From Candidatus Electrothrix communis (lineage in GTDB: Bacteria; Desulfobacterota; Desulfobulbia; Desulfobulbales; Desulfobulbaceae), in NCBI GenBank assembly GCA_030644725.1, contig CP130629.1:4781586-4845585 (forward strand): DNA of 64,000 bases, given 5' to 3'. This document shows positions 26,148 through 36,038 of this stretch, piece after piece. Position numbers and translations under genes: made by a program. Numbering within the stretch: position 1 is the first letter of the stretch; every line of letters begins with the position of its first letter. Under the pieces are notes generated by a model. The model saw only the letters and a list, made by a program, of their open reading frames with translations. It ran no database searches and was not told where the DNA came from.

Positions 26148-26342
26148 ATGATTGAAGTAGAAGTCAAAGGCGACCTAGAGTACGCGATCCGTCAGCTGAA
26201 GAAGAAGTTGCAGATCGACGGTGTGAAACGCGAACTGAAACGACGTGAATACTACGAGAAACCGAGCATTAAGAAACGTCGCAAGTCTGCCGAAGCACTG
26301 CGCAAACTTCGGAAGTACAACCGAATGAAAAATCGGTACTAG
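26148..26342 (+). CDS. rpsU: 30S ribosomal protein S21
   Basis: 64 residues, Lys/Arg-rich, with the standard S21 pattern (MIEVEVKGDLEYAIRQLKKK, then ELKRREYYEKPSIKKRRKSA and LRKLRKYNRMKNRY). S21 joins the 30S subunit near the anti-Shine-Dalgarno end of 16S rRNA and helps initiation. AAGGATGTG precedes ATG 26148. A TTGACA box at 26049 with a weak -10 may be the promoter. A strong terminator follows. Confidence 0.97.
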   Translation: MIEVEVKGDLEYAIRQLKKKLQIDGVKRELKRREYYEKPSIKKRRKSAEALRKLRKYNRMKNRY

Positions 26343-26349
26343 TCTGCTT

Positions 26350-26384
26350 AGCCCTGTCACATTGCCTGTGTCAGGGCTTTTCTT
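26350..26384 (+). terminator. Rho-independent terminator after rpsU
   Basis: AGCCCTG-TCAC pairs with GTGT-CAGGGCT (26350-26378), followed by TTTCTT. It lies 7 bp behind the rpsU stop. Confidence 0.85.
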
Positions 26385-26463
26385 ATAGAATCTTTCCCTC
26401 CCGGTCGTTGCTCTGAAAACCTCTCCGCTTGTCCGCCATATTGACAGTTTTCTCCAGTATCTT

Positions 26464-27315
26464 GTGGTGCATCGCAGGTTGTCAAAAAATACCGTGGACA
26501 GCTACGCCTCTGATCTCCATTTTTTTCTTGAATTTCTTCAAAAGCAGGACGTGGACACGTCGGAAGCTGTTACCCCGGAGTTAGCCCGAGCTTTTCTGGC
26601 AGAATGCTTTCAAAATAATATTAACTCGCGCAGTAATGCACGTCGCCTTTCCGCTCTCCGCGCTTTTTTTGATTACCTTGTTGTTCAGCAGGTCAGGTTG
26701 GATAATCCCATCGCCGACATTGATTCGCCCAAGATCGTCAGTGGTCTTCCCGATATATTGACCGTTGCCGAGGTGGACCGGATGCTGACAGTTCCAGCAA
26801 AACAGAAGCCGCTTATCCTGCGGAACGCTGCTATGCTGCATTTGCTCTATGCAACAGGTATTCGAGTCTCGGAGTTGGTTGGCTTGCCTGTTCGCGATTG
26901 CAGTATCACGAGCGGGCATGTGCGTATTTTAGGAAAAGGTGATAAAGAAAGGATGGTCCCGTTTAATGAGATCGCAGGCCAGAGGATTGAAGAATATCTC
27001 ACCAAGACTCGACCGATTCTCCTGCGGAAGCGGACCAGCCCCTATCTTTTTGTGACAGGAAGGGGTGGAACAATGACCCGCCATCGTTTTTGGCAAATTA
27101 TTAGGGAGATAGCAGTGGTAAACGGGATAGAGAAAACAGTCAGTCCAAAAACCATGCGTCACTCCTTTGCGACCCATCTCCTGGCTGGTGGTGCTGATCT
27201 GCGCTCTGTCCAAATGATGCTGGGTCATACTGATATTGCCACCACCCAGATCTATACCCATGTGGATAAAGGGCGAGTAAAGGAATTGCATCGACGTTTT
27301 CACCCCCGTGGGTGA
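26464..27315 (+). CDS. Tyrosine recombinase of the XerC/XerD type
   Basis: The N-terminal SAM-like core-binding domain (RLSKNTVDSYASDLHFFLEF) and the C-terminal catalytic domain are complete. Catalytic residues are visible: Arg in LLYATGIRVSELVG, Lys in ILGKGDKERMVPF, Arg in KTMRHSFATHLL, His in MLGHTDIATTQIYTHV, and the Tyr of that segment. The first His of the usual HxxR box is Lys (KTMR), a substitution known in the family. Chromosome-dimer resolution is likely. The start is uncertain: the GTG at 26464 gives 283 residues, but the frame continues upstream (LVRHIDSFLQYL) to a stop at 26386 with no ATG or TTG, so a CTG or other weak start may be used. Confidence 0.88.
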   Translation: MVHRRLSKNTVDSYASDLHFFLEFLQKQDVDTSEAVTPELARAFLAECFQNNINSRSNARRLSALRAFFDYLVVQQVRLDNPIADIDSPKIVSGLPDILTVAEVDRMLTVPAKQKPLILRNAAMLHLLYATGIRVSELVGLPVRDCSITSGHVRILGKGDKERMVPFNEIAGQRIEEYLTKTRPILLRKRTSPYLFVTGRGGTMTRHRFWQIIREIAVVNGIEKTVSPKTMRHSFATHLLAGGADLRSVQMMLGHTDIATTQIYTHVDKGRVKELHRRFHPRG

Positions 27316-27622
27316 GCGATAGAGAGCATTTCTGAGAGGTTGAAAACCCTGCTTGCATTTTTCACGACCCTATGGTAGTATTGTAGTATTATTTGAGTTG
27401 TCTTTTATAAGAAATATTGGAACTGTAATTCTTTAGATTCCGCTTTCCTGAACCAGGTCGAGACATATACCCTCACCTTTTTCGTTACAGAGAAAAAAAT
27501 TTCTGCTTTGCAGAGTCTTTTATAAGGAAGGGTGCAGGATTTATGGCGTGGGGGCTTTATCGTCAACAGCAGCTGACCGAGACTGCATTTTTTAACGCAG
27601 CGATTTTCTTGCAGGTGTTTAC
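27316..27622. other. Intergenic region, nothing recognised
   Basis: About 300 bp between the recombinase and the DHH gene. It is AT-rich, with no convincing gene, repeat or RNA, and may hold the promoter of the DHH gene. Confidence 0.5.
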
Positions 27623-28651
27623 TTGAAGCAAAAACGACTGGAAAAGATAGCAGATGTTGTTACCCGCAGTGCCAGCCGCAATTCGGCGCTGAATCGTCTG
27701 AACGGTTTTTACGAGCTTTTTGAGAAAGACGATGAGGTTCTGATCGTCATTACAGCGGATCCAGATTCACTGGCCAGTGCTATGACAGTGAAACGTCTTC
27801 TCAGTTACCGAGTGGGAAGTGTAACCATCGGCTATCCCAACGAGATACGGCGGCTCAATAATATAACGATGGTTGAGCGGTTAAAGATTCCCATTGAGCG
27901 TCTGCATACCCTGCCGGTGAATGATTATTCCAAGCTGATTATGTTGGACTCGCAGCCGACCCATCAGCCCTGTTTTGAAAAGCTAAAATTCGATGCGGTC
28001 ATAGATCATCATCCTATTACGGCGGGTTGGGATGCAAAATTCATTGATATTCGTCCAGAGTACGGAGCCGTCGCCTCGATGATGGTGGAATATCTTCGGG
28101 CCGCGAATATTACACCCTCAGTTGCCCTTGCCACGGCCCTTTATTACGGAATAAAGGTTGATACACAAAATTTTGAGAAAAAAAATATGCAGTTGGCGGA
28201 TGGAATTTCCTTCCGTTATGTGTTTAATATCGCCAACCGCAATCTTGTTCGTAAATTTGACCTGACCGAGCTGCGCCGTTCTGAGTTAAAGTATTTTAAG
28301 ATCGCCCTGAACGAGGTGAAATCAAGCAAGGGCAGGGCCTATGCCCATATAGGGCGGGTCGGTACACCTGATATTTTAGTTATTATCGCTGATTTTTTGA
28401 ATCATGTTGATAAGTTCGATTGGGTGCTGGTGTCAGGGATAAGCGGCGAGAAATTAGTGGTCATTCTTCGTTGCGATGGCTACCGAAAAAATGCCGGTAA
28501 TTTTGCCCGCAAGACTTTTGCTGAATATGGGTCAGCAGGCGGGCACCGGGAAGCGGCACGCGCTGAGCTGCCGATGAAAAACCTTCCGTTGCGTGAAGGT
28601 CAGGACTTCACAACCAGTACCCTGATGCGTATTGCCACTCGGCATATGTAG
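27623..28651 (+). CDS. DHH-family phosphoesterase (NrnA-like)
   Basis: This 342-residue protein has a DHH catalytic domain (VITADPDSLASAMTVKRLL, KLIMLDSQPTHQP, FDAVIDHHPITAG) and a C-terminal DHHA1 domain ending EYGSAGGHREAARAEL. Such proteins degrade short oligoribonucleotides (nanoRNA), pAp or cyclic dinucleotide products. The first Asp motif reads DPDS rather than DADG, but the DHH box is intact. The start is TTG 27623, with AGGTG 6 bases upstream and no in-frame ATG. It precedes the two glgC genes in the same direction. Confidence 0.88.
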   Translation: MKQKRLEKIADVVTRSASRNSALNRLNGFYELFEKDDEVLIVITADPDSLASAMTVKRLLSYRVGSVTIGYPNEIRRLNNITMVERLKIPIERLHTLPVNDYSKLIMLDSQPTHQPCFEKLKFDAVIDHHPITAGWDAKFIDIRPEYGAVASMMVEYLRAANITPSVALATALYYGIKVDTQNFEKKNMQLADGISFRYVFNIANRNLVRKFDLTELRRSELKYFKIALNEVKSSKGRAYAHIGRVGTPDILVIIADFLNHVDKFDWVLVSGISGEKLVVILRCDGYRKNAGNFARKTFAEYGSAGGHREAARAELPMKNLPLREGQDFTTSTLMRIATRHM

Positions 28652-28772
28652 TTGAGGGATAGACTGTTTGAATGAAGGTTCTGACCCTTGAGGGGTAAAG
28701 GGGAGAGTTGATCCCGCCCCGCAGCCCCCCGTAATAAAAAAGATATGCGTTGAGAGAACAGGGAGTCCCTCT

Positions 28773-30017
28773 ATGGTAATGCCTTCTACATTGGCGATGA
28801 TTCTGGCAGGTGGCCGTGTTGACGAACTGGGTGTACTGACCCATTATCGTCCTAAGTCTGCTGTTCCTTTTGGCGGATTTGCCCGGGTGATTGACTTTCC
28901 GCTGACGAACCTGATGCGTTCGGGTATTGAGCGGATCGCTATTCTCAGTCAGTATCGATCCTATTCGCTGGTGAATCATATCGGGACCGGAGCTGCTTGG
29001 GATATGATCGGGCGGCATCGAGGTATTTCTATACTTCCTCCCTTTAAGGATTATGAAAATCCGCATTGGTACCGAGGGTCGGCAGATGCTGTGCATCAAA
29101 ATCTTGATTTTGTCCGCTATCATAAGCCAGCAGAGATCTTGATTCTTTCTGGTGACCATATATATGAGATGGATTATCGCGATATGATCCGTTTTCATAA
29201 TGAACATGATGCTGATGTGACAGCTGCCTTTATCAAGGTGAAAAAGGCGGATGCGGCTTTACGTTTCGGTGTTGCGGAAATCGGTGATGATTACAGCGAA
29301 GGCGGGCCTCTGCTTTCCTACGAAGAAAAACCTGCTGACCCAAAAGGGGAATGGGCTTCACTGACGGTTCTCTGCTTCAAACCGGAGGTGCTCTATAAGG
29401 TGCTGCGAAAAAATCAGGCTGATGCTTCCTATGAATTCGGACGGGATATTATTCCAAGGATGGTGCAGGAGGGAATGAAGGTGCTCGGATATAAATTTCA
29501 AGGGTACTGGGGGTACACCCGTACTGTCAACGAGTACTGGCAAACCTCAATGGATCTTCTGGGAAGTAATCCTTTGATTGATTTGGAAAAATGGGGAATA
29601 CGAACCAATCTTGAACATCGGGATATTCGTGACTGTCAACCTTTGAAAGTTGGGTCGCAAGGTGTCCTGGATAATTCTTTGGCCTATAACGGGTGCATTA
29701 TTGACGGCACAGTAAAAAATTCTATCTTGTTTCCCGGTGTTCGGGTGGAAAAGGGGGCAGTTGTTGAAAATTCTGTGCTTTTTTTCAATACGCTGGTCAA
29801 AAAGGGAGGGCGACTTCAGCAGGTGGTCAGCGATGTCAACACAACCTTTGGTTCTCATGTGCAGGTCGGCGGTACTGGTAATAGGGTGACCGTTATTGGC
29901 TGGAATAATCATGTTCCTAACAATATGACCATCGGCTGCGGATGCTCCGTTGCGCCGGGTATCGAAGAGGAAAAATGGCCGGAAAACGGGCTGAAGGATA
30001 TGGAGGAACTGCAATGA
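28773..30017 (+). CDS. GlgC-like ADP-glucose pyrophosphorylase paralogue, altered nucleotide-binding loop
   Basis: A 414-residue member of the glucose-1-phosphate adenylyltransferase family with a C-terminal left-handed beta helix. The glycine-rich loop reads LAGGRVDELGVLTHYRPKSA instead of the usual GGxGxRLxxLTxxRAKPA, so the key Arg is missing and Lys is shifted. The sugar-binding GDHIYEMDY and YEEKP segments are kept. It overlaps the next glgC by ATGA, so the two are made together. I infer a regulatory or weakly catalytic subunit of a GlgC heterotetramer, as for GlgD in Firmicutes or the plant large subunit. Confidence 0.85.
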   Translation: MVMPSTLAMILAGGRVDELGVLTHYRPKSAVPFGGFARVIDFPLTNLMRSGIERIAILSQYRSYSLVNHIGTGAAWDMIGRHRGISILPPFKDYENPHWYRGSADAVHQNLDFVRYHKPAEILILSGDHIYEMDYRDMIRFHNEHDADVTAAFIKVKKADAALRFGVAEIGDDYSEGGPLLSYEEKPADPKGEWASLTVLCFKPEVLYKVLRKNQADASYEFGRDIIPRMVQEGMKVLGYKFQGYWGYTRTVNEYWQTSMDLLGSNPLIDLEKWGIRTNLEHRDIRDCQPLKVGSQGVLDNSLAYNGCIIDGTVKNSILFPGVRVEKGAVVENSVLFFNTLVKKGGRLQQVVSDVNTTFGSHVQVGGTGNRVTVIGWNNHVPNNMTIGCGCSVAPGIEEEKWPENGLKDMEELQ

Positions 30018-31291
30018 GAGAAGCAAAGGATGCCTTGGTGCTTTTGCTGGCTGGGGGGATCGGCAGTCGACTCAATATCTTGGTTGGTCATCGAGCTAAA
30101 CCGGCAGTACCTTTTGGCGGCCTATATCGGATTATAGATTTTTCCCTGTCCAATGTGATGAATTCCGGCCTGACTCGGGTTGGGGTGCTGACCCAGTATA
30201 AACCCCTTTCCTTGATGCGCCACATCCAGACCGGTGAGGCCTGGGATTTCACAGGGAGAACGCGCGGGATTAAAATTCTGCCGCCCCGTACCGGCGAGAA
30301 GGATTCGGATTGGTATAAGGGAACTGCGGACGCTATTCGGCAAAATATTGATTTTATAAGAGACAATCAATCAGAGCAGGTTGTTATCCTGTCCGGTGAT
30401 CATATCTATCAGATGGATTTTGATGATATGATTTCCTACCATCGTGAAAAAAATGCTGGCGTAACCATCGGCATGATGGTGGTGCCGAAGAGTGAGATTC
30501 ATCAGTTCGGTGCCGGGATTGTTGATGATGAGAATCGCATTATTGATTGGGAAGAAAAACCGAAAGAACCGAGGACCAATCTCGCTTCAATGGGTATTTA
30601 TGTCTTTGACACCGAATACCTGCTGAAGGCTCTTTCCGGTGATCGGGAGGAGATCGACTTTGGTATGCATATTATTCCCCGGGCCATTGAAGAGAAACAG
30701 GTCTACGCTTACCCCTTTTACGGGTATTGGCGGGATGTGGGCACGATTCAATCCTATTGGGATGCAAATATGGATGTTCTGCGGGCCGATTCTGGCATTT
30801 CACCGGAAGAGTGGGGGATACGTCCCAATACAGAGGCGGACGGACGGGCCATGGACAGGGCTCCAGCTCGTTTTGTGCAAGGATGTACGGTGCAGTCCTC
30901 TATGATTTCAGCTGGAAGTGTTATTGAGGGCACTGTGCTTAACTCAGTATTGTCTCCTGGGGTTATTGTTCGAAAAGGAGCTGTTGTGCGTGACTCAGTC
31001 ATTTTAGAAGATGCTGTGATTGAAGCCGGAGCCGAGGTCGATTTGGTGGTCTGTGATAAACGAGTGCATATCGGAGAAGGGGCTGTTGTTGGGCACGGCG
31101 ATGAGGAGGCAAAGAAAATGTCTAATCAAGAGTATCCAACCCATTTATACAGCGGCATCACCTTGATTGGTAAGGAAGTCTTGGTCCCGGAGAAAATGAG
31201 GATTGGCAGAAATTGTATTATACGCCCAGGCAAGAAAGGGCGCGATGAGAGAGTGTTTCCTGCTGAACTGAAACACGGCGGCATTTTTTAA
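30014..31291 (+). CDS. glgC: Glucose-1-phosphate adenylyltransferase
   Basis: Makes ADP-glucose for glycogen synthesis. The start, ATG 30014, overlaps the previous stop (ATGA); a start at 29942 would give extra N-terminal residues unlike the family. The catalytic loop LAGGIGSRLNILVGHRAKPA is close to the canonical form. PFGGLYRIIDFSLSNVMNSG, GTADAIRQN, SGDHIYQMD, EEKPKEP and YWRDVGTIQSYW follow in order. The C-terminal beta helix shows hexapeptide-like repeats. At 425 residues it has normal length. No glycogen synthase or branching enzyme lies nearby. Confidence 0.93.
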   Translation: MREAKDALVLLLAGGIGSRLNILVGHRAKPAVPFGGLYRIIDFSLSNVMNSGLTRVGVLTQYKPLSLMRHIQTGEAWDFTGRTRGIKILPPRTGEKDSDWYKGTADAIRQNIDFIRDNQSEQVVILSGDHIYQMDFDDMISYHREKNAGVTIGMMVVPKSEIHQFGAGIVDDENRIIDWEEKPKEPRTNLASMGIYVFDTEYLLKALSGDREEIDFGMHIIPRAIEEKQVYAYPFYGYWRDVGTIQSYWDANMDVLRADSGISPEEWGIRPNTEADGRAMDRAPARFVQGCTVQSSMISAGSVIEGTVLNSVLSPGVIVRKGAVVRDSVILEDAVIEAGAEVDLVVCDKRVHIGEGAVVGHGDEEAKKMSNQEYPTHLYSGITLIGKEVLVPEKMRIGRNCIIRPGKKGRDERVFPAELKHGGIF

Positions 31292-31366
31292 GCGCATCAT
31301 GTAAAAATGTATTGCTTTTAAGGTGTTTTTAGGTAAAAATAAGGGTTTTATTTTAGCATTTCCTTT

Positions 31367-31443
31367 GCGCCCGTGGCTCAGTAGGATAGAGCACCAGATT
31401 CCTAATCTGGGTGTCGCAGGTTCGAATCCTGCCGGGCGCACCA
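31367..31443 (+). tRNA. tRNA-Arg (anticodon CCT)
   Basis: The acceptor stem GCGCCCG/CGGGCGC, D arm GCTCAGTAGGATAGAGC, anticodon stem CCAGA/TCTGG with loop TTCCTAA (anticodon CCT), T arm CGCAGGTTCGAATCCTGCG and encoded CCA end are all present. It reads AGG codons. It lies between glgC and the sugar-nucleotide genes. Confidence 0.97.
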
Positions 31444-31512
31444 CCCCTTTTTTCTCGATAATTTCCCCTCCCTTGTTATTTTTAGACAAAGAGAACCATA
31501 GATAGGAGCAGT

Positions 31513-32478
31513 ATGAAGGCTGTGCAGCAAAAAAAACGGATCCTTATTACCGGTGGAGCTGGTTTTCTCGGATCCCATCTCTGTGAGCGATTATTGGCAG
31601 ACGGACATGAGGTTGTCTGTCTGGATAATTATTTTACGGGTGCCAAGCAAAATATTGTCCATCTCTTGGAGAATCCCTATTTTGAGGTGATTCGTCATGA
31701 TGTGACGTTTCCACTGTATATTGAGGTTGACGAAATTTACAACCTTGCCTGCCCGGCCTCTCCTATCCATTATCAATTTGACCCCGTGCAGACCACCAAG
31801 ACGTCAGTGCATGGGGCCATTAATATGCTGGGGTTGGCCAAGCGGGTCAAGGCTAAGATTTTTCAGGCATCAACTTCAGAGGTCTATGGCGATCCTCAGG
31901 TTCATCCACAGCCGGAGAGCTACTGGGGGCATGTTAATCCAAACGGTATCCGTTCTTGTTACGACGAAGGAAAGCGATGCGCAGAAACCTTGTTTTTTGA
32001 TTATCGTCGCCAGCATAATCTGAATATCAAGGTGGCTCGGATTTTTAATACCTATGGCCCGAGGATGCACCCCAATGATGGTCGAGTGGTTTCTAATTTT
32101 ATTGTTCAGGCCTTGCAGGGACGCCCGATAACAATGTACGGCGATGGCTCGCAGTCTAGATCCTTTTGCTATGTCGATGATTTGATAGAGGCCTTTGTTC
32201 GTCTGATGGATACGGAGGATAGTTTTACCGGGCCGGTGAACACCGGTAACCCTGGTGAGTTCACTATCCTGCAACTTGCGGAGAACGTCATTGAACTGAC
32301 TGGCTCAAAATCTGAAATTATTTTTGAACCTCTCCCAGAGGATGATCCGCAGCAGCGCCAACCAGATATCACTTTGGCAAAGGAGAAGCTTGGTTGGGAA
32401 CCCAAGGTACCCTTGCGGGAAGGGTTGATTCCGACCATCGCGTATTTTGATAATTTTTTACGAGGGATCGACATCTGA
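31513..32478 (+). CDS. UDP-glucuronate decarboxylase (extended SDR)
   Basis: Converts UDP-glucuronate to UDP-xylose. The NAD-binding motif is [14 protein letters not shown]. The UXS pattern [20 protein letters not shown] and the active-site run [19 protein letters not shown] (YxxxK) are clear, with [20 protein letters not shown] behind. 321 residues is standard for bacterial Uxs, which lacks a membrane anchor. AGGAG precedes ATG 31513. gmd follows 18 bp later, so the pair probably feeds envelope or extracellular polysaccharide synthesis. Confidence 0.92.
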   Translation: MKAVQQKKRILITGGAGFLGSHLCERLLADGHEVVCLDNYFTGAKQNIVHLLENPYFEVIRHDVTFPLYIEVDEIYNLACPASPIHYQFDPVQTTKTSVHGAINMLGLAKRVKAKIFQASTSEVYGDPQVHPQPESYWGHVNPNGIRSCYDEGKRCAETLFFDYRRQHNLNIKVARIFNTYGPRMHPNDGRVVSNFIVQALQGRPITMYGDGSQSRSFCYVDDLIEAFVRLMDTEDSFTGPVNTGNPGEFTILQLAENVIELTGSKSEIIFEPLPEDDPQQRQPDITLAKEKLGWEPKVPLREGLIPTIAYFDNFLRGIDI

Positions 32479-32496
32479 TCGGTAGGTAAAAGACGT

Positions 32497-33582
32497 ATGA
32501 AAAAAGCTTTTATTACCGGAGTAACCGGGCAAGACGGAGCATATCTTGCAGAGTTTCTCCTGGAAAAAGGGTATATGGTTCACGGTCTCAAGCGGCGAAC
32601 CTCCTCGTTTAACACGGATCGCATAGATCATCTTTATCAGGATCCTCACGAAGAAGATGTTCGTTTTCGGCTTCATCACGGTGACCTGACTGATTCCACT
32701 AATCTGATTAGGATTATTCAGGAAATTCAGCCTGATGAAGTATATAATCTGGCGGCGCAAAGTCATGTGGCGGTGTCGTTTGAGACACCGGAATACACAG
32801 CAAACAGCGATGCCTTGGGCACTCTAAGATTGCTTGAGGCGATCCGGATTCTTGGATTAGAGAAAAAAAGTCGTTTTTATCAAGCTTCAACCTCAGAGCT
32901 TTTTGGAAAGGTTCAGGAAATTCCACAGACCGAAAATACGCCGTTTTACCCACGTTCTCCTTATGCGGTAGCGAAACTGTACTCTTACTGGATTACGGTG
33001 AATTACAGGGAAGCTTATGATATGTATTGCTGCAACGGGATTCTTTTCAATCATGAGTCACCGATTCGAGGAGAAACTTTTGTGACTCGTAAGATTACCA
33101 GAGCATTAGCCCGTATCAAGCTGGGACTCCAGGATGCGCTCTATCTCGGTAATTTGGATGCCAAGCGGGATTGGGGACACGCAAAAGACTATGTCCAGAT
33201 GCAATGGCTAATGTTGCAGCAGGAGAAACCAGAGGATTATGTGATAGCCACTGGTGTGCAGCATTCTGTACGGGAATTTGTTGCAATTGCGGCAGCAGAG
33301 CTCGGCATGTCAGTGAGCTGGCAAGGCAAGGGCTTGGATGAGATCGGTATTGAAGAAAAAAGCGGCAAAACAATTGTGCAAATTGATCCGCGCTATTTTC
33401 GCCCTACAGAGGTGGAGACCCTCTTGGGTGACCCGTCTAAGGCAAAGGAACAATTAGGCTGGGAGCCAAAGATTAGCTTTGCCGAGATGGTGCAGGAAAT
33501 GGTTGTTGAGGATTTGAAGACGGCAGAGCGCGACCAAATGATTCGTCAAAAAGGGTATAAAGCCTATAATTATTTTGAGTAG
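32497..33582 (+). CDS. gmd: GDP-mannose 4,6-dehydratase
   Basis: Makes GDP-4-keto-6-deoxy-mannose, the precursor of GDP-fucose, rhamnose and perosamine. The NADP-binding motif is [59 protein letters not shown] (YxxxK) and [20 protein letters not shown] are Gmd hallmarks. The length of 361 residues is typical. Translation probably couples with the upstream decarboxylase. No fcl or rmd gene follows, so the final sugar is unknown. Confidence 0.96.
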   Translation: MKKAFITGVTGQDGAYLAEFLLEKGYMVHGLKRRTSSFNTDRIDHLYQDPHEEDVRFRLHHGDLTDSTNLIRIIQEIQPDEVYNLAAQSHVAVSFETPEYTANSDALGTLRLLEAIRILGLEKKSRFYQASTSELFGKVQEIPQTENTPFYPRSPYAVAKLYSYWITVNYREAYDMYCCNGILFNHESPIRGETFVTRKITRALARIKLGLQDALYLGNLDAKRDWGHAKDYVQMQWLMLQQEKPEDYVIATGVQHSVREFVAIAAAELGMSVSWQGKGLDEIGIEEKSGKTIVQIDPRYFRPTEVETLLGDPSKAKEQLGWEPKISFAEMVQEMVVEDLKTAERDQMIRQKGYKAYNYFE

Positions 33583-33988
33583 GCTTGTCTGGAACACAGA
33601 CCTTGTTGGCTTCATTTTTTATTTGTCAGGTAGTTCGTATGGTTCCACTGATTGAGTTCTCCGTAAAGAGGACTCAATGTCACAGCTCCTCCAGATTTCC
33701 TACTTGCTGCCCGATGCTTTTTTATGATATAAATAAGTAAGAGACTTTGCTTTTAAAACTGCTGACGAGCTGCTGCTCTATCATGAAATCACAGACCAGA
33801 CCACCTCTCAAGAATGTTCCTGTTCGCCTCTCCTCAGATTATTAAATTGTGAGAGAGGAAGGGGCTTCTTTTATTTTAATTTCGAAGAGTTTTTATTTGT
33901 CATCTCTGCTCACATCAGAAAAGGGATAGAAACCTCATAATAAAAGCGCCATAAATGATAACGCATAAGCAAGAGAGAGGATAGCAAT
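33583..33988. other. Intergenic region with a small hairpin
   Basis: About 400 bp without a gene. A hairpin (TTGAGTTCTC-CGTAAA-GAGGACTCAA, about 33653-33678) may end the gmd transcript. The AT-rich remainder probably holds the promoter of the Tat-exported oxidoreductase. Confidence 0.5.
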
Positions 33989-35929
33989 ATGATTTCACGC
34001 AGAGATTTTTTACGAATATCAGCGATGGCTTCAGCAGCAGCACTTGTCAACTGGCAATTTCCTACCTCAGTCCGGGGTGAGGGGGCTGGCGAAGGGTATG
34101 ATGTTATCGTGATTGGTGCTGGGCTTGGCGGGTTATCATGTGCCGCTCTTTTTGCTTTGAACGGATACAAGCCGCTGGTCATTGAGAAACGAGACGTACC
34201 CGGAGGGTATGCTACTTCATTTCAACGTTCAGTACAGCAGGGCGATTTTACCTGTGAGACCTCTTTACATGCGATAACCGGCAATCCCTTGAGTCAGGTT
34301 CTGTTACAGCAACTGGGTGTATGGGATAAGCTGACCTTTGCTCCCCATTCATCAAGTTGGACGTCAATCTTTCCAGGTTTACCCTTTGATTTTCCTCAAC
34401 CTCCATTTGAGCTTCTTCAGCCTTTCTTGCAACCGCCGATTGATTTGGAAGCCCTGTCTGCTCAATTGGGTGGTTATCTGGATCTGGTGTTTTTCAACCC
34501 CAACCCCAATCCGATTATTGGTCTTGGTATCTGTCCTTCTCTTGTCAACAGCTTTCCAGATGAAGCAGAAGGGCTCAATGGGTACATGCTGTGCTGGAGG
34601 GAGTTACTTTTCGAGACAATAAAGTTTTATAGTGCAGAACAAGGCATGCCCGATAATATTGCTCAATTTCCAGATGAGTACCCCATTTGGGCAAGTATGG
34701 TGTGGAAAAAGAGGCATATGAAGTCAAAGACCCTTGACGATCTTTTTAAAGAATACAAGATTAAAGATCCACAGCTGAAGGCCATTTTGGGACAGACAAA
34801 TCCCTATTACGGTCTCCCTTCTTCGGAAATTCCAGCTTGGTTTTATTTGATGAATACAGGGTTGTACCATGCCTTTGGTAGTTTTTATCTTCAGGGCAAC
34901 CCTGATAATAATCCTGATGAACTCGACCTCCAAGGAACTTCGCAGGATTTAAGTAACTTGCTGGTTTCCAGTATTACGTCTCCTCCTACTCCTCCTGGAG
35001 TTCCTTTCACATTTCCTGGCGGTGAGGTACTGCTTAATACGGAGGTGACGGAAATTATCATCGATGGTGATGGGCGAGCTGTCGGGGTGAGAACTCAGGG
35101 TGGTACTGAATATAAAGCAACAACAGTGGTCAGTAATGCATCACCTCCCCAGACTTTTGACAAGCTTTTGCCTGCGTCAGCAGTGCCAGCGACGTTTACA
35201 AAGACTATCTCTCGCTATCAGCCCAGCTTTAGTCATTTTAATGTGTGGCTTGGGCTGGATCTGAATCAGGATAAAAATGATGGTTTCATAGAAGCCTATG
35301 AGAAACTTGGATCAAATACTGCCCTTTATTCGAGCTATGATCACGATAGGATGTTTCGAGCGATTCAGAAAGGTGATCCTGAAGGAAGTATGATCGCCGC
35401 TGTGGCGTATGATAAATTAGCTGGTATGAGTATCTCACATTCACCAGAGGGCTATGCCTCAATTACACTTTCCATGCTTTGTGGCTACGAGCCATGGGAA
35501 AAATTTGAAGAGGCGTATAGAAACCACCACAGCGATAGCAAGCAGGTACTCAACGGGAATGTGACTTTTGATGATTATGAGGATAAGAAAGACTATATAG
35601 CTGAAAACATGATCAAAGTGGTCGAGGAAAAGCTGTTACCTGGCCTCTCAGGCAGGATTAAAATGCAGGAGGAATCCACTCCATTAACCAATGTCCGGTT
35701 CACGTACAATACTGGAGGCGCAATATACGGATATGAGCAAGATTTGGATAATTCAGGGTTGAGCAGGCTTGGGAATCAAATTGATCAAGTCCCTGGCCTT
35801 TTCCTGTCAGGTGCATGGACCAATCCTGGAGGTGGTTTTGAATTGGTGTTGCTTTCAGGAAAAGAGGCAGCTAAAGGTGCGATTAAGTACATCAATGAAT
35901 TGAAAGAGGAAAATCAGGGGGTGATTTGA
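33989..35929 (+). CDS. Tat-exported FAD oxidoreductase of the phytoene desaturase / CrtISO-RetSat family
   Basis: This 646-residue protein begins with a twin-arginine signal (MISRRDFLRISAMASAAALV). The FAD-binding motif DVIVIGAGLGGLSCAALFAL follows at about residue 38, then EKRDVPGGYATSF. The C-terminal FAD contact reads LFLSGAWTNPGGGFELVLLS. The architecture is that of carotenoid isomerases, desaturases and retinol saturases; the substrate cannot be read from sequence. Export of a folded flavoprotein to the periplasm is unusual for carotenoid enzymes, and no crt genes are adjacent. AGAGAGGA lies before ATG 33989. Confidence 0.85.
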   Translation: MISRRDFLRISAMASAAALVNWQFPTSVRGEGAGEGYDVIVIGAGLGGLSCAALFALNGYKPLVIEKRDVPGGYATSFQRSVQQGDFTCETSLHAITGNPLSQVLLQQLGVWDKLTFAPHSSSWTSIFPGLPFDFPQPPFELLQPFLQPPIDLEALSAQLGGYLDLVFFNPNPNPIIGLGICPSLVNSFPDEAEGLNGYMLCWRELLFETIKFYSAEQGMPDNIAQFPDEYPIWASMVWKKRHMKSKTLDDLFKEYKIKDPQLKAILGQTNPYYGLPSSEIPAWFYLMNTGLYHAFGSFYLQGNPDNNPDELDLQGTSQDLSNLLVSSITSPPTPPGVPFTFPGGEVLLNTEVTEIIIDGDGRAVGVRTQGGTEYKATTVVSNASPPQTFDKLLPASAVPATFTKTISRYQPSFSHFNVWLGLDLNQDKNDGFIEAYEKLGSNTALYSSYDHDRMFRAIQKGDPEGSMIAAVAYDKLAGMSISHSPEGYASITLSMLCGYEPWEKFEEAYRNHHSDSKQVLNGNVTFDDYEDKKDYIAENMIKVVEEKLLPGLSGRIKMQEESTPLTNVRFTYNTGGAIYGYEQDLDNSGLSRLGNQIDQVPGLFLSGAWTNPGGGFELVLLSGKEAAKGAIKYINELKEENQGVI

Positions 35930-35961
35930 CGCTCTGAGCTAATATAATCTGCATCCTATGC

Positions 35962-36003
35962 AAAAAAAGGCAATCTGGCTCTCGGTCTCGGATTGCCTTT
36001 TTT
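35962..36003. terminator. Bidirectional terminator between the oxidoreductase and rnhB
   Basis: AAAAAAAGGCAATC (35962-35975) pairs with GATTGCCTTTTTT (35991-36003) around a 15-base loop. The A and T runs on both flanks let it work for the plus-strand gene and the convergent minus-strand operon. Confidence 0.85.
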
Positions 36004-36038
36004 GTTTGCATGCAAGGTTGCCTCCTCTCTGTAGAACG

